64,000 nt of DNA from contig JAFYQJ010000005.1 in the NCBI GenBank assembly GCA_017547145.1, forward strand, positions 248,001-312,000, given 5' to 3'. This DNA comes from Paludibacteraceae bacterium (GTDB taxonomy: Bacteria; Bacteroidota; Bacteroidia; Bacteroidales; Paludibacteraceae). The notes under the pieces are model-generated. The model ran no database searches, had not been told where the DNA came from, and saw nothing but the letters and a program-made list of their open reading frames with translations. Below, piece by piece: positions 7,434 to 17,337 of this stretch (within the stretch, counting starts at the first letter, position 1; each line of letters opens with the position of its first letter). The translations under genes were made by a program, and so were the position numbers.

Positions 7434-8444
7434 TTACTTCTTAAGATATTGCTCAAACCCCGAAGAAAATATCGTTTTTAGAGAATCTCCATCGCTGTAT
7501 ATAAAATACCCATCGATACTAGTATCATTTTCACAAAGATTCAAAGCATCCTTTACTCCCAACACCATACACGCCGTAGCTAAAGCATCTGCTCGCATAC
7601 ACGAACGAGCAACAATAGTAGCACTTAACAAATTGTGATCTACAGGATAACCCGTACGAGGATCTATCGTATGTGAATATTTTTTCCCGTCACGGTAATA
7701 AAATTGGCGATAGTTGCCCGATGTTGCCATAGCCATATCAGTTATTTGTAGCACTTGCTGCACATCATTCGTAGGCAAGGGATTGTCTTCGGGTTTACTT
7801 ATACCTACACTCCATGACAAACCTTTAGGATTTTTCCCTTTACAAACCAGCTCGCCTCCTATTTCTACTAAAAAATCACTACAACCATTACGTGATAATA
7901 ATTGTGCTATAATATCTACAGAAAATCCTTTTGCAATAGCCCCAGCATCAAGCATTGTTCGTGCATCATCTTTATAAACAATATGATTACTTAAAGTTAT
8001 TTTCTGATAACCAACAAAAGACAAAATACTATCTATTTGCTCATCAGATGGAAATTGCGAAGAGCGAAATCCAAATCCCCATACATTTACCAAAGGAGCT
8101 ACGGTAATATCAAACGCACCCCCAGAAAGTTCCGAAACAGCAAAAGCCTCATTGTACATTACATCAAACAAAGAATCAGTTATAACCACTTCATTTCTAT
8201 TGATTTTAGATATAATAGACGCTGTATCAAAAACAGAAAGCGACTTTTCGAAACACCTCATCTCCGCCTCTATTTCATCTTTTAAATCGACACCATCGGG
8301 GTGAAGATAGGTAACATGATAGTACGTACCATGAATTTTACCATCATTAGTAATATAAGATTTAGCAGATTTCTTCGTAGGAATTAAGAAAAACACTAAA
8401 GCAATTAGTGCCAATATCAAAGCTATATATTTTCTACTTTTCAT
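7434..8444 (-). CDS. apbE: FAD:protein FMN transferase (ApbE)
   Basis: A 336-residue ApbE-family protein that transfers FMN from FAD to threonines of target flavoproteins such as Rnf/Nqr subunits. One N-terminal hydrophobic segment (about residues 7-22) anchors or exports it; no lipobox cysteine follows. Family marks are GAIAKGFSVD in the middle and DPRTGYPVD, followed by RADALATACMVLG, in the C-terminal half; these residues bind FAD and the metal. Its ATG overlaps the stop of the upstream glycosyltransferase gene (ATGA), so the two are co-translated, with rnr further upstream. No Rnf or Nqr genes are visible in the window. Confidence 0.92.
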   Translation of the reverse strand: MKSRKYIALILALIALVFFLIPTKKSAKSYITNDGKIHGTYYHVTYLHPDGVDLKDEIEAEMRCFEKSLSVFDTASIISKINRNEVVITDSLFDVMYNEAFAVSELSGGAFDITVAPLVNVWGFGFRSSQFPSDEQIDSILSFVGYQKITLSNHIVYKDDARTMLDAGAIAKGFSVDIIAQLLSRNGCSDFLVEIGGELVCKGKNPKGLSWSVGISKPEDNPLPTNDVQQVLQITDMAMATSGNYRQFYYRDGKKYSHTIDPRTGYPVDHNLLSATIVARSCMRADALATACMVLGVKDALNLCENDTSIDGYFIYSDGDSLKTIFSSGFEQYLKK

Positions 8445-9184
8445 TTAGATTTTTGTGGAAATTTACGAAACCAACTATCAAATTTCAATCGAAAAACTCC
8501 AAAAAAAGCTTCACCAAAAATACTACTATTCATCTTCGAAGTCCCGTAAACTCTATTTGTAAAAATAATAGGTACTTCTTTCAGTTTAAACCCACACTTA
8601 TAAGAAGTATATTTCATTTCTATTTGAAAAGCATAACCTTTAAAATGAATTTTGTCCAATTCAATCGTTTCTAACACCTCACGGCGATAGCATTTAAAAC
8701 CTGCCGTTGTATCTGCTATATGAAAACCTAAAACAAAACGAACATATTTCGACGCAAAGTACGACATCAAAACACGCCCCATAGGCCAATTTACCACATT
8801 AACTACATTATTTGTATAACGTGAACCAATAGCGACATCAGCACCTTCGGCATGACATGCCTCATAAAGACGCAATAAGTCATTTGGATTGTGCGAAAAA
8901 TCAGCGTCCATTTCAAAAATATAATCATATTTATGCTCGATCGCATAACGAAATCCAGCTATATAAGCCGTCCCAAGCCCCAATTTTCCAGAACGCTCAA
9001 TTAAATGCAAAGACTCAGAAAATTCTTGTTGCAGTTGTTTTACAATAGTTGCTGTACCATCTGGCGAACCATCGTCTACTATCAAAATATGGAATTTTAA
9101 AGGTAGAGCAAAAACTGCCCGAATAATATTTTCAATATTTTCTTTTTCGTTATAAGTAGGAATTATTACAACGCCATTATTCAT
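8441..9184 (-). CDS. Polyprenol-phosphate mannosyltransferase-like GT2 glycosyltransferase
   Basis: A 247-residue family 2 glycosyltransferase resembling dolichol/polyprenol-phosphate mannose synthase. The GT-A fold starts at once with VVIIPTYNEKENI and ILIVDDGSPDGT; the metal-binding motif is MDADFSHNP (about residues 92-100), and IGSRY and DTTAGFKCYRREVLE are typical of the DPM1 group. It has no long membrane tail, as in the short DPM1 type. It would load mannose or a similar sugar from a nucleotide donor onto polyprenyl phosphate at the inner membrane face. The gene lies 59 bases after rnr and overlaps apbE, suggesting one operon. Confidence 0.85.
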   Translation of the reverse strand: MNNGVVIIPTYNEKENIENIIRAVFALPLKFHILIVDDGSPDGTATIVKQLQQEFSESLHLIERSGKLGLGTAYIAGFRYAIEHKYDYIFEMDADFSHNPNDLLRLYEACHAEGADVAIGSRYTNNVVNVVNWPMGRVLMSYFASKYVRFVLGFHIADTTAGFKCYRREVLETIELDKIHFKGYAFQIEMKYTSYKCGFKLKEVPIIFTNRVYGTSKMNSSIFGEAFFGVFRLKFDSWFRKFPQKSK

Positions 9185-9243
9185 AAAATATTCATTTTTT
9201 AAAGTTGTTTCAAAATTAGAAAAAAATATCTCTACCCTACATT

Positions 9244-11367
9244 TTATGCCAAAACAAAATCTAATTGTTTTTTTGCGAGATTTGCTTTTGCTACACGTAC
9301 GGTTATTTCGTCTCCAAGTTGAAATTTACGATTTGTACGACGACCAATAATACAATAATTTGTATCATCAAATATGTAAAAATCATTATCCAAATCGCGA
9401 ACAGAAATCATTCCCTCACATTTATTTTCATTCAATTCAACATAAATACCCCACTCTGTAACCCCTGAAATAATACCATCGAACACCATTCCAAGTTTAT
9501 CACTCATAAACTCTACTTGTTTGTATTTAATAGAAGCTCTTTCTGCACTTGCAGCAAGTTGTTCCATTTCCGAACTATGCTCACAACGTTCTTCATAAAG
9601 TTCCTTATTCGCATTTTTACCATTATTGAGATAACTTTCCAACAAGCGATGAACCATCATATCAGGATAACGACGAATAGGAGAAGTAAAATGTGTATAA
9701 TAATCAAAAGCTAAACCATAATGTCCAAGATTGTCGGTAGTATAAATAGCTTTTGCCATAGAACGAATAGCTAACGTTTCTATTAAATTTTGTTCTTTTT
9801 TACCTTGCACCTGATCAAGTAACGTATTTATTGCCGAAGAGATATCGCTACTTTTACCAGTTGTTTTTAATCGATAACCAAAACGTTTAATGAAGGTAGA
9901 AAAATTGCTCAACTTATCAGGATTTGGCTGATCGTGAACACGATAAACAAAAGTTTTTGGTGATGTTCCCTTTTTACTTTTACCAACAAACTCTGCCACC
10001 GTACAATTTGCCAAAAGCATAAATTCCTCGATAAGGTTGTTAGAATCTTTTGCTTCTTTAAAATACACGCTCAACGGTTTTCCGCTTTCATCTATATTAA
10101 AACGAACTTCTACACGCTCAAATGCTATTGCACCTGACGCAAATCTACGAGCACGCATTTTTTTAGCCAAAGCATTTAGTTGCAAAATTTCTTCACTATA
10201 ATCTCCCTGTGATGTTTCTATACGATCTTGTGCCTCTTCATAGGTAAATCGTCTATTAGAATGAATAACCGTACGAGCTATCTTATAACCAATCACCTCC
10301 GCTTCTGCATTCATTTTAAAAATAACAGAAAAACAAAGTTTATCCTCATTTGGACGCAACGAACATAATTCATTACACAATCGCTCTGGCAACATCGGGA
10401 TTGTTCTATCCACCAAATAAACCGATGTTGCTCTACGTTCTGCCTCTTGGTCTATTACATCTCCTTCATGCACATAATGCGTAACATCAGCAATATGGAC
10501 CCCTATTTCAAACTCATTATCAGATATTTTTTGTATTGACAATGCATCATCAAAATCCTTTGCATCACGAGGGTCGATAGTAAAAGTTGTAACATCACGC
10601 ATATCTATACGTTTTGCAATTTCTGTAGGGTCAATAACAGGCGAAATTCTATTTGCTACATCTTCTACCTCTTTTGGATAACGATAAGGCAACCCAAATT
10701 CTGCAAGAATTGCATGCATCTCGGCATTATTTTCGCCTACCTCGCCAAGCACATCAATAACTTTTCCTATCGGGTTTTTATCTTTTTTTTGCCACGATGT
10801 AATCTTTACCAATACTTTTTGATTATTTTTTGCTTTACCTACATCTTCTATCGCCACAAAAATATCATGCGGGAGAACCTTTTTATCCACATTCACAAAT
10901 GCGAAATTTTTAAAAATTTCTATTACACCTACGAATGTATCTTGTGCACGCTTTATTACTTCCACTACTTCGCCTTCTTGCTGTTTTCCCTTTCGCATAG
11001 GATACAAATGCACTCTTACCCTATCACGATTCATCGCGGTATTCAAACTCCTTTCTGCAATAAAAATCGGGGCTCCACCATCGTCAGGAATTAAAAATGT
11101 TTTTTTTGCCACACTTTGCTTATCAATAACTCCTGTCAATGAACTAGTACGGGTATCCAACCGAAATTTTCCTCTACTAACTTCTATTATCATTCCACTA
11201 TTTGCCAAATCAGACAATACTTTCAACAAAGCAGCTTTTTCGTCAGAACGAGTTACTCCTAAAATATAAGCCACTTGTTTATAGTTTAATAACGCATTAG
11301 GATTTGATGCGAATACAGATATCACTGCATCCTTATACATATCTCTTCTCTTTTTACTCATACTCAA
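9244..11367 (-). CDS. rnr: Ribonuclease R
   Basis: A 707-residue RNase II/R family 3'-5' exoribonuclease. In order it has an N-terminal winged-helix region, cold-shock domains (about 70-230), the RNB catalytic domain with DPRDAKDFDDALS (about 265-277, metal-binding aspartates), and a C-terminal S1 domain (about 630-707). It degrades structured RNA. Start choice is ATG 11367 or the ATG two codons later. It is divergent from hpt and probably the first gene of an rnr, glycosyltransferase, apbE operon. Confidence 0.95.
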   Translation of the reverse strand: MSMSKKRRDMYKDAVISVFASNPNALLNYKQVAYILGVTRSDEKAALLKVLSDLANSGMIIEVSRGKFRLDTRTSSLTGVIDKQSVAKKTFLIPDDGGAPIFIAERSLNTAMNRDRVRVHLYPMRKGKQQEGEVVEVIKRAQDTFVGVIEIFKNFAFVNVDKKVLPHDIFVAIEDVGKAKNNQKVLVKITSWQKKDKNPIGKVIDVLGEVGENNAEMHAILAEFGLPYRYPKEVEDVANRISPVIDPTEIAKRIDMRDVTTFTIDPRDAKDFDDALSIQKISDNEFEIGVHIADVTHYVHEGDVIDQEAERRATSVYLVDRTIPMLPERLCNELCSLRPNEDKLCFSVIFKMNAEAEVIGYKIARTVIHSNRRFTYEEAQDRIETSQGDYSEEILQLNALAKKMRARRFASGAIAFERVEVRFNIDESGKPLSVYFKEAKDSNNLIEEFMLLANCTVAEFVGKSKKGTSPKTFVYRVHDQPNPDKLSNFSTFIKRFGYRLKTTGKSSDISSAINTLLDQVQGKKEQNLIETLAIRSMAKAIYTTDNLGHYGLAFDYYTHFTSPIRRYPDMMVHRLLESYLNNGKNANKELYEERCEHSSEMEQLAASAERASIKYKQVEFMSDKLGMVFDGIISGVTEWGIYVELNENKCEGMISVRDLDNDFYIFDDTNYCIIGRRTNRKFQLGDEITVRVAKANLAKKQLDFVLA

Positions 11368-11496
11368 ATTCTATCTTTTTGTAAAGATAACAAAGAAATA
11401 TCCTTAAAGTTGTTTCAAAAATGTAAAATTTTCTTTTTATAACCTAAATCGCATTCAAATAGCATTTTTTATTATAAGCATTCGTTTAAATTATTG

Positions 11497-11504
11497 TATT
11501 TTTG
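11497..11504 (+). promoter_or_regulatory. -7 element of the hpt operon
   Basis: TATTTTTG matches TAnnTTTG and lies 25 bases before the hpt ATG. The -33 element is not clear. Confidence 0.5.
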
Positions 11505-11529
11505 CAATTCTTTTTATTGAACAAAAAAA

Positions 11530-12069
11530 ATGAAAACTGTAAAAATTAAAGATAAAGAGTTTCAGTTATCTATCACCAACGATGAAATTCAAGCTGCAAT
11601 ACAACGTATTGCAAATAAAATAAATGAAGAGTTACACGACGAAAGTCCTATTTTTTTGGGCGTACTCAACGGATGTTTCATGTTTATGTCCGACTTATTA
11701 AAAAAAATAGAAATACCATGCGAGGTTTCTTTTATTAAACTTTCTTCATATGCTGGCACTTCAACAACTGGTTCGGTAAAACAAATATTAGGATTAAACA
11801 ACAGCATAGAAGGCAGAACAATTGTTATTGTAGAAGATATTGTGGATACAGGTATAACAATGGAACATCTACTAAAATCATTGGAAGAATATAAACCCAA
11901 ATGTATTAAAATAGCAACATGTCTTCAAAAACCAGACGCATTGCAACGAGACATAAAGACAGATTATGTTGCCATTAATATACCAAACGAATTTATTGTA
12001 GGATATGGCCTTGATTACGATGGTTTTGGTCGCAACTTAAACGAGATTTACACTATCATAAAAAAATAA
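11530..12069 (+). CDS. hpt: Hypoxanthine phosphoribosyltransferase
   Basis: A 179-residue purine salvage enzyme that joins hypoxanthine (and usually guanine) to PRPP to give IMP or GMP in the cytoplasm. The PRPP-binding loop is IVIVEDIVDTGIT in the middle of the protein, with the acidic pair and T/G residues intact. An FLGVLNGCFMFMSDL segment near residue 45 is typical. It is first in a plus-strand run with adk (5 bases later) and obgE. Confidence 0.95.
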   Translation: MKTVKIKDKEFQLSITNDEIQAAIQRIANKINEELHDESPIFLGVLNGCFMFMSDLLKKIEIPCEVSFIKLSSYAGTSTTGSVKQILGLNNSIEGRTIVIVEDIVDTGITMEHLLKSLEEYKPKCIKIATCLQKPDALQRDIKTDYVAINIPNEFIVGYGLDYDGFGRNLNEIYTIIKK

Positions 12070-12074
12070 CTACT

Positions 12075-12644
12075 ATGTTAAACGTTATAATATTTGGTGC
12101 TCCCGGGTCGGGCAAAGGTACACAAAGCGAAAAACTAATTGAAGAATATGGTCTAGACCACATCTCCACTGGAGAAGTTTTACGTGAAGAAATAAAAAAC
12201 AATACCGAACTTGGAAAGATTGCTGCACAATATATCGAAAAAGGTCAGCTTATCCCTGACGACCTAATTATAGATATTTTATCAACTATTTTAGATACAA
12301 AAGGGAACTCGAAAGGTGTTATTTTCGATGGATTTCCTCGTACAATATCGCAAGCTCATGCATTAAAAAAGATGTTAAACGAACGCAATGAGCAAATCAA
12401 TGCAGTGATTGCACTAGAAGTCGAAGACGCTGAATTAATAGGACGATTGTTGAATAGAGGAAAAGTTTCGGGACGATCGGACGACAACTTAGAAACCATA
12501 CAAAAACGACTACAAGTATACCATTCTCAAACAGCTCCACTTATAGAGTATTACAAAGAAGAGAATTTATACAATGCAATAGAAGGATCTGGTAGCATCG
12601 ATGAAATTTTTGCTCGTATAAAGGCCGTTATCAAAAATTTATAA
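12075..12644 (+). CDS. adk: Adenylate kinase
   Basis: A 189-residue adenylate kinase (ATP + AMP to 2 ADP). It starts with the P-loop GAPGSGKGTQ, followed by HISTGEVLRE (AMP site) and DGFPRTISQA. The LID is the short form without the zinc-ribbon cysteines, which explains a length below the 215-220 residues of long adenylate kinases. It lies 5 bases after hpt and 12 before obgE. Confidence 0.95.
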   Translation: MLNVIIFGAPGSGKGTQSEKLIEEYGLDHISTGEVLREEIKNNTELGKIAAQYIEKGQLIPDDLIIDILSTILDTKGNSKGVIFDGFPRTISQAHALKKMLNERNEQINAVIALEVEDAELIGRLLNRGKVSGRSDDNLETIQKRLQVYHSQTAPLIEYYKEENLYNAIEGSGSIDEIFARIKAVIKNL

Positions 12645-12656
12645 TTCTTAAAAGAG

Positions 12657-13784
12657 ATGAATAGCAATTTTATTGACTACGTAAAAATATTTTGTCGCTC
12701 GGGGAAAGGTGGCAGTGGTTCTACTCATTTCCATCGCGAAAAATATATACCAAAAGGCGGACCAGATGGTGGTGACGGCGGTAGAGGTGGACATATTATT
12801 TTGCGTGCCAATAAAAATTATTGGACACTGATTCATCTAAAATACGCACGACATATTTTTGCAGGGAATGGTGGCAATGGAGGCTCAAGTCGTAGTTTTG
12901 GTAAAGATGGTGAAGACAAAATAATAGAAGTACCTTGCGGCACAGTTGTTCATGATGCCGAAACGGGCGAATTTATTTGTGATGTAACTGAAGACGGACA
13001 AGAAGTCATCTTACTAAAAGGCGGTAGAGGTGGACTTGGTAATTGGCACTTTAGAACTGCCACCAACCAAACACCACGTTTTGCACAACCGGGCGAACCT
13101 ATGCAAGAACGCACGGTAATTCTTGAACTAAAAGTTTTAGGAGATGTTGGATTGGTAGGTTTCCCCAATGCAGGTAAATCTACTTTATTAGCATCGATTT
13201 CGGCAGCAAAACCAGAAATTGCGAACTATCCTTTTACCACGCTTGTTCCAAATTTAGGAATTGTATCCTATAGAGACAATCGTTCTTTCTGCATGGCAGA
13301 CATTCCGGGTATCATAGAAGGAGCACACGAAGGTCGTGGGTTAGGACTTCGTTTTTTACGCCATATAGAACGAAATTCTATCTTATTGTTTATGATTCCT
13401 GCTGATTGCAACGACATAAAAAAAGAATACGACATCTTACTTAACGAATTACAACAATACAACCCCGAATTGATTGAAAAGCAACGAATTCTTGCCATTA
13501 CCAAATGTGATATGCTTGACAGCGAACTTATCGAAGAGCTGAAAAAAGAATTGCCAACTGAAATTCCATCTATTTGCATTTCGTCACTTTCGGGACTCAA
13601 TCTTACGGAGCTGAAAGATCTTATTTGGCAGAAAATAAACGAAACACCTATCAAAGAGATTGTTCACAAACCAATAGAAATTCAAAAAACGAATAAAACT
13701 TCTCCTTCTGAAATAGACGATTTTGACGAGGAAGAAGGAACAGATTCCTTCCCTAATTTCGATGAATTTGAATGGGATGATTAA
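12657..13784 (+). CDS. obgE: GTPase ObgE/CgtA
   Basis: A 375-residue Obg GTPase acting in late 50S ribosome assembly. The glycine-rich Obg fold covers about residues 1-160 ([13 protein letters not shown], then GGRGGLGN). The G domain has GFPNAGKST (168-176), DIPGIIEGA (switch II) and TKCDM (base recognition). The tail after about 330 is short and very acidic, without a TGS domain. A terminator follows 10 bases after the stop. Confidence 0.95.
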   Translation: MNSNFIDYVKIFCRSGKGGSGSTHFHREKYIPKGGPDGGDGGRGGHIILRANKNYWTLIHLKYARHIFAGNGGNGGSSRSFGKDGEDKIIEVPCGTVVHDAETGEFICDVTEDGQEVILLKGGRGGLGNWHFRTATNQTPRFAQPGEPMQERTVILELKVLGDVGLVGFPNAGKSTLLASISAAKPEIANYPFTTLVPNLGIVSYRDNRSFCMADIPGIIEGAHEGRGLGLRFLRHIERNSILLFMIPADCNDIKKEYDILLNELQQYNPELIEKQRILAITKCDMLDSELIEELKKELPTEIPSICISSLSGLNLTELKDLIWQKINETPIKEIVHKPIEIQKTNKTSPSEIDDFDEEEGTDSFPNFDEFEWDD

Positions 13785-13793
13785 AAAAATAAC

Positions 13794-13827
13794 AAAAAAG
13801 GCCGGTGTTATTACCGACCTTTTTTTA
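13794..13827. terminator. Bidirectional terminator between obgE and a FISUMP gene
   Basis: AGGCCGGT and ACCGACCT form a stem with one mismatch around GTTATT, flanked by A on the left and T on the right. It can end both the plus-strand hpt-adk-obgE run and the minus-strand aroA/FISUMP run. Confidence 0.75.
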
Positions 13828-13830
13828 TTA

Positions 13831-14601
13831 TTATTCTGTTACCCCACGTACAGATAAACCATAGTAACGAGAAATAGGATTTTCAGTAATTCCTTCAAAC
13901 GAAATAGCGTTAAGACTCCAAGCCCCATATTGTCCTTCTATAGACAAAGAACTACACCAATATAAACATTCTTCACGCAATCCTCCATGCTCATCTTCAG
14001 CCCATCCGCCTGCTGCAGGCAAGAATATAGAATTATCGTTTGTTTTGCTTTTTACCTCATATCCTTCTACTCCATTCAAAGTTGTCCATGTCCAAATACA
14101 TCCATTTATCAATTCTTCTACTTCAGTAATGGTTGGCATACGCCATACTCCACCCATATTTACTGAAGCGGCATCGTCAACAGCTTCAAGTACGGTTTTG
14201 TTATCTACAGGAACTTCATTTCCATACCATTCATCAGTAAAATATTTAATCAAATCATCATCTCCCTCTTGTACCCATTTATAATTCGACCAATCAAAGT
14301 AAGTTTTAGGTACAACTTCTCCCCAAGCAAAATAGTCGCCGTAATCTTCAGGAGAATCAGCACCTACGTTGCAAGTTGCCCATTTCACACTCAAACCCAA
14401 ATCTACGTACGTATGTCCGTTGTAAGGGTCGGCAGGGTCGTCAAGTTCTCCGCCATTGTTTTCAGTTGAGCCGTTTTGCTCAGTTTGTTCTCCTTGTGTT
14501 GGGTCGTCGGATTCATTTCCGTTAATCATATCGCACGAAGCGAATCCAAAACTCAATGCTGAAAAAAGCACTGCTACGAATAGAAATTTTCCCTTCATCA
14601 T
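13831..14601 (-). CDS. FISUMP-domain lipoprotein 1
   Basis: A 256-residue putative lipoprotein. The signal peptide ends in a lipobox (SFGFASC, Cys at residue 23), followed by an acidic, Asn/Gln-rich linker to about residue 58. The rest is one FISUMP domain (named for the Fibrobacter succinogenes major paralogous domain). It has YVDLGLS, WATCNVGADSPEDYG, FAWGEV, WRMPT, FLPAAG and a C-terminal LSVRGV. The function of this domain is not established. The gene is last in an operon (DUF6242, aroA, FISUMP) and ends at a terminator. It closely resembles the copies at 46803 and 52525. Start may be either of two adjacent ATG codons. Confidence 0.85.
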   Translation of the reverse strand: MMKGKFLFVAVLFSALSFGFASCDMINGNESDDPTQGEQTEQNGSTENNGGELDDPADPYNGHTYVDLGLSVKWATCNVGADSPEDYGDYFAWGEVVPKTYFDWSNYKWVQEGDDDLIKYFTDEWYGNEVPVDNKTVLEAVDDAASVNMGGVWRMPTITEVEELINGCIWTWTTLNGVEGYEVKSKTNDNSIFLPAAGGWAEDEHGGLREECLYWCSSLSIEGQYGAWSLNAISFEGITENPISRYYGLSVRGVTE

Positions 14602-14623
14602 ATTTTTTTGATTTTTTAATTAT

Positions 14624-15856
14624 TTAATTGATTTTTTCAGAAAATACAAATCCTGCTTTACACAAATCTTTCCAAAATGTAGGATACGATTTCGAAACGA
14701 CCTCCATATTTTCTATCCGAATTGGCATTTTTGTTGCAATCGGAGCAAATGCCATCGCCATACGATGATCGTTGTACGTTGCCACCGAGATTTGCTCCTC
14801 CATTACATTTTGCTTATTGCCATTCCACTTCAATTCGCCATTTTTAGGTTCTTCGAGTTCAAAACCAAACTTCAACAACTCGTTTTTCAGTGCAAAAATT
14901 CTATCCGTTTCTTTTATTTTTAAACTTTCTAGCCCTGTAAAATGAAAAGGCACACCTAAAAAACAACATGTAACTACAAATGTTTGTGCCAAGTCTGGTT
15001 GGTTTACAAAATTATATTTCAGTTCGGCTATTGGTTTCCCATCAGCAACAATACGAACGCCTGTTTCTTCAAAAAACGTTGATACACCCAATTGCGAAAA
15101 TAAATCGACCAATTTAGAATCACCTTGAAAACTATTTTGTGTTAATCCTTTTAGAAAAAACTCACCCTCTTTTTTCAATGCTAAAATTTCGTACCAATAC
15201 GAGGCTGCCGACCAATCTGCCTCCACCACAAAAGGTTTCATTTTATAATGTTGATGAGGGATTTCTATGCAATTTCCGTTACTATGCACCACAACACCAA
15301 ACTCCTTCATCAAGTGTATGGTTAAATCAATATAAGGTCTTGAGATAACAGGAGGAATCAACTCTATTTTTAAACCATTTTGCATTGCAGGAGCAATCAT
15401 CATCAATGCAGAAATATATTGGCTGCTCACGTCGCCTTTCAAACAAATTGTTCCTCCGAGCAGTTCTTTTCCAACAATTTTTAAAGGAGGGAATCCTTCC
15501 TTATCTACATAACTAATTTTTGCCCCTAAAGCCTCCAATGCATCCACCAACAAACGAATCGGACGCTGCTTCATTCGTTCCGTACCTGTTAACACACACT
15601 CGCGTGAAAAAGATTGTGCAAAAAACGCTGTCAGAAAACGCATAGCAGTGCCTGCTGCACCTATATCTATCGTTTGTTGCACAGAGATAAGAGCTTGTTG
15701 TAAGACATCGGTATCATCACAATCTGATAAATTTTCTATTGGAGATGATTCGCCAGCAATTGCTCTAATAATTAAAGCTCTATTACTGATACTTTTTGAT
15801 GCAGGCAAAGTTATTAGAGCATCAACCGATTTTGAAAAGTCTACTAGGATATCCAT
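14624..15856 (-). CDS. aroA: 3-phosphoshikimate 1-carboxyvinyltransferase (EPSP synthase)
   Basis: A 410-residue shikimate-pathway enzyme joining PEP and shikimate 3-phosphate. Typical segments are LPASKSISNRALIIRAIA at the N-terminus (substrate lysine), a glycine-rich DIGAAGTAMRFLTA, and KETDRIFALKNEL plus DHRMAMAFAP near the C-terminus. The DIGAAGTAMRF form, rather than NAGTAMR, is common in this phylum. The start overlaps the stop of the upstream DUF6242 gene (TAATG), so the two are coupled. A FISUMP gene follows 22 bases after the stop. Confidence 0.95.
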   Translation of the reverse strand: MDILVDFSKSVDALITLPASKSISNRALIIRAIAGESSPIENLSDCDDTDVLQQALISVQQTIDIGAAGTAMRFLTAFFAQSFSRECVLTGTERMKQRPIRLLVDALEALGAKISYVDKEGFPPLKIVGKELLGGTICLKGDVSSQYISALMMIAPAMQNGLKIELIPPVISRPYIDLTIHLMKEFGVVVHSNGNCIEIPHQHYKMKPFVVEADWSAASYWYEILALKKEGEFFLKGLTQNSFQGDSKLVDLFSQLGVSTFFEETGVRIVADGKPIAELKYNFVNQPDLAQTFVVTCCFLGVPFHFTGLESLKIKETDRIFALKNELLKFGFELEEPKNGELKWNGNKQNVMEEQISVATYNDHRMAMAFAPIATKMPIRIENMEVVSKSYPTFWKDLCKAGFVFSEKIN

Positions 15857-17193
15857 TAATTATATTCCTCAAAATAGGTTTCGTTTTTACGAGCTGTCCA
15901 AACTTTTTGTACATAGTCGCCATTTTTATCTTTACCACCTATTATGAAAATTCTATAACGATTTTTTGAAGAATCCTCAACCTTCTGCGTAGAAAAAATA
16001 GAAGATTCAATTGTTGGTGTATAGTTTTGCGGAAGCATTTTTTTTGTAGCACCAACCCATGTAAATCCAAAATCAGGAGACAGCAAAATAGAATCAGAAA
16101 GTGATCCTTTTTCTTCACCACCAAACATCAATAGGTTGTGATCGTAAGCTATTGTAGCAGCATCTAATCGTTGTGGCAAGCTACTACCGTCTTTCGAAAA
16201 ATCGACCCAATATACACCATTTTCTGTTGACCAAGTTCCTGCAAAATCTCCATTTTTAGCAGTTCCACCCACAAGCACATAACGCATTTTTCCCGATGGT
16301 GCTTTCTCTGAAACCATAGAAAAATCTTGCACGGGGAATGTTTCTCCATAGCGATAAGCCAACTTCCAAGTTTGTCCTTCATCTTCGGACATTACAACAG
16401 AATCGTTAGCCAAAGCAAAAATTTTGTTTGAATTTTTAAATAGCAATTGTTTTAAACTTACATTAGCAATAGGCATAGACGTCCACTCCAAACCATCTGA
16501 CGAGGTATAAAAGTTGTCATTATCCATTGAGTAAAATTTGTCTGCACAAATAATATTTTCAACTGCTGCAAGCGACAAACCTGTAGGTGAACTCGTTTGC
16601 CAATCGCCATTAGCATAATCAGTATTCACATCTAAAGTGAGTGTATTATTTATATTTCTAAAAAGGAATATTTTACTAGAAAAAAACAACGCTTTTTCTG
16701 CTTTTATTGGCAACGATGTAGTTGGATAATTTCGTTCGTCCCACAAATAAAGTTCATGGTCAAGTTGATGCACATTTGCTTTTATCAAATATCGTTGAGT
16801 TGTATCGGCATTTTGAGCATAAACTAAAAGTTTAATAGGCTCTTCAAAATTCAATGTATCCGACCCAGAATAAGTAATTGTATCATTAATAATAATTGTA
16901 GAAACCATAGCCGCAGTAGTTATGGTTGGCACAACAGCCTTCAACGACGTTCCGAAAAGCATTGAATCTCTATTTTGAATAAACCCTGTATATTCAACAC
17001 CATTGTATACAAAAAATGTATCTGCATTTACATAAAAAAGAGCATTATCAACCGATTCTATCGTATCAGCAGAAGTCAAATAAAGGTTTTTAATAGTCGT
17101 CACAACGGAAGGTTCTGTTTCACTATCGTTACATCCAATAAATAAAACTATACTTAATACTGAAAAAAAACTCAATTTTTTTAATAATTTCAT
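15856..17193 (-). CDS. DUF6242-type beta-propeller-like lipoprotein
   Basis: A 445-residue lipoprotein using the ATG at 17193, where a signal peptide with the lipobox VLFIGC (Cys at residue 21) begins. An earlier in-frame start gives an unlikely N-terminus. The body contains BNR/Asp-box-like strands (SEDEGQTWKLAYR, SPDFGFTWVGATK) found in sialidase-type propellers, and I believe it matches the Bacteroidales DUF6242 family. No catalytic residues can be assigned. A TAACTTTG -7-like element lies at 17220-17227 on this strand. It is translationally coupled to aroA, yet no shared function is obvious. Confidence 0.7.
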   Translation of the reverse strand: MKLLKKLSFFSVLSIVLFIGCNDSETEPSVVTTIKNLYLTSADTIESVDNALFYVNADTFFVYNGVEYTGFIQNRDSMLFGTSLKAVVPTITTAAMVSTIIINDTITYSGSDTLNFEEPIKLLVYAQNADTTQRYLIKANVHQLDHELYLWDERNYPTTSLPIKAEKALFFSSKIFLFRNINNTLTLDVNTDYANGDWQTSSPTGLSLAAVENIICADKFYSMDNDNFYTSSDGLEWTSMPIANVSLKQLLFKNSNKIFALANDSVVMSEDEGQTWKLAYRYGETFPVQDFSMVSEKAPSGKMRYVLVGGTAKNGDFAGTWSTENGVYWVDFSKDGSSLPQRLDAATIAYDHNLLMFGGEEKGSLSDSILLSPDFGFTWVGATKKMLPQNYTPTIESSIFSTQKVEDSSKNRYRIFIIGGKDKNGDYVQKVWTARKNETYFEEYN

Positions 17194-17291
17194 ACTCACG
17201 CACTTTACTTTATTAAATGCAAAGTTAATAAGAAAAAACACTCATTTGACTTGTTCGTTTTTTTTTATGATTTTTTTTAAAAGAAAAAACC

Positions 17292-17321
17292 TTGAGAAGC
17301 CCAAAAAACAAACTAAATTTG
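17292..17321 (+). promoter_or_regulatory. Promoter of the murF operon
   Basis: TTG at 17292-17294 and TAAATTTG at 17314-17321, separated by 19 bases, match the Bacteroidota consensus. The leader to the murF ATG is only about 10 bases. Confidence 0.7.
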
Positions 17322-17337
17322 CATAAAACAACTAAAA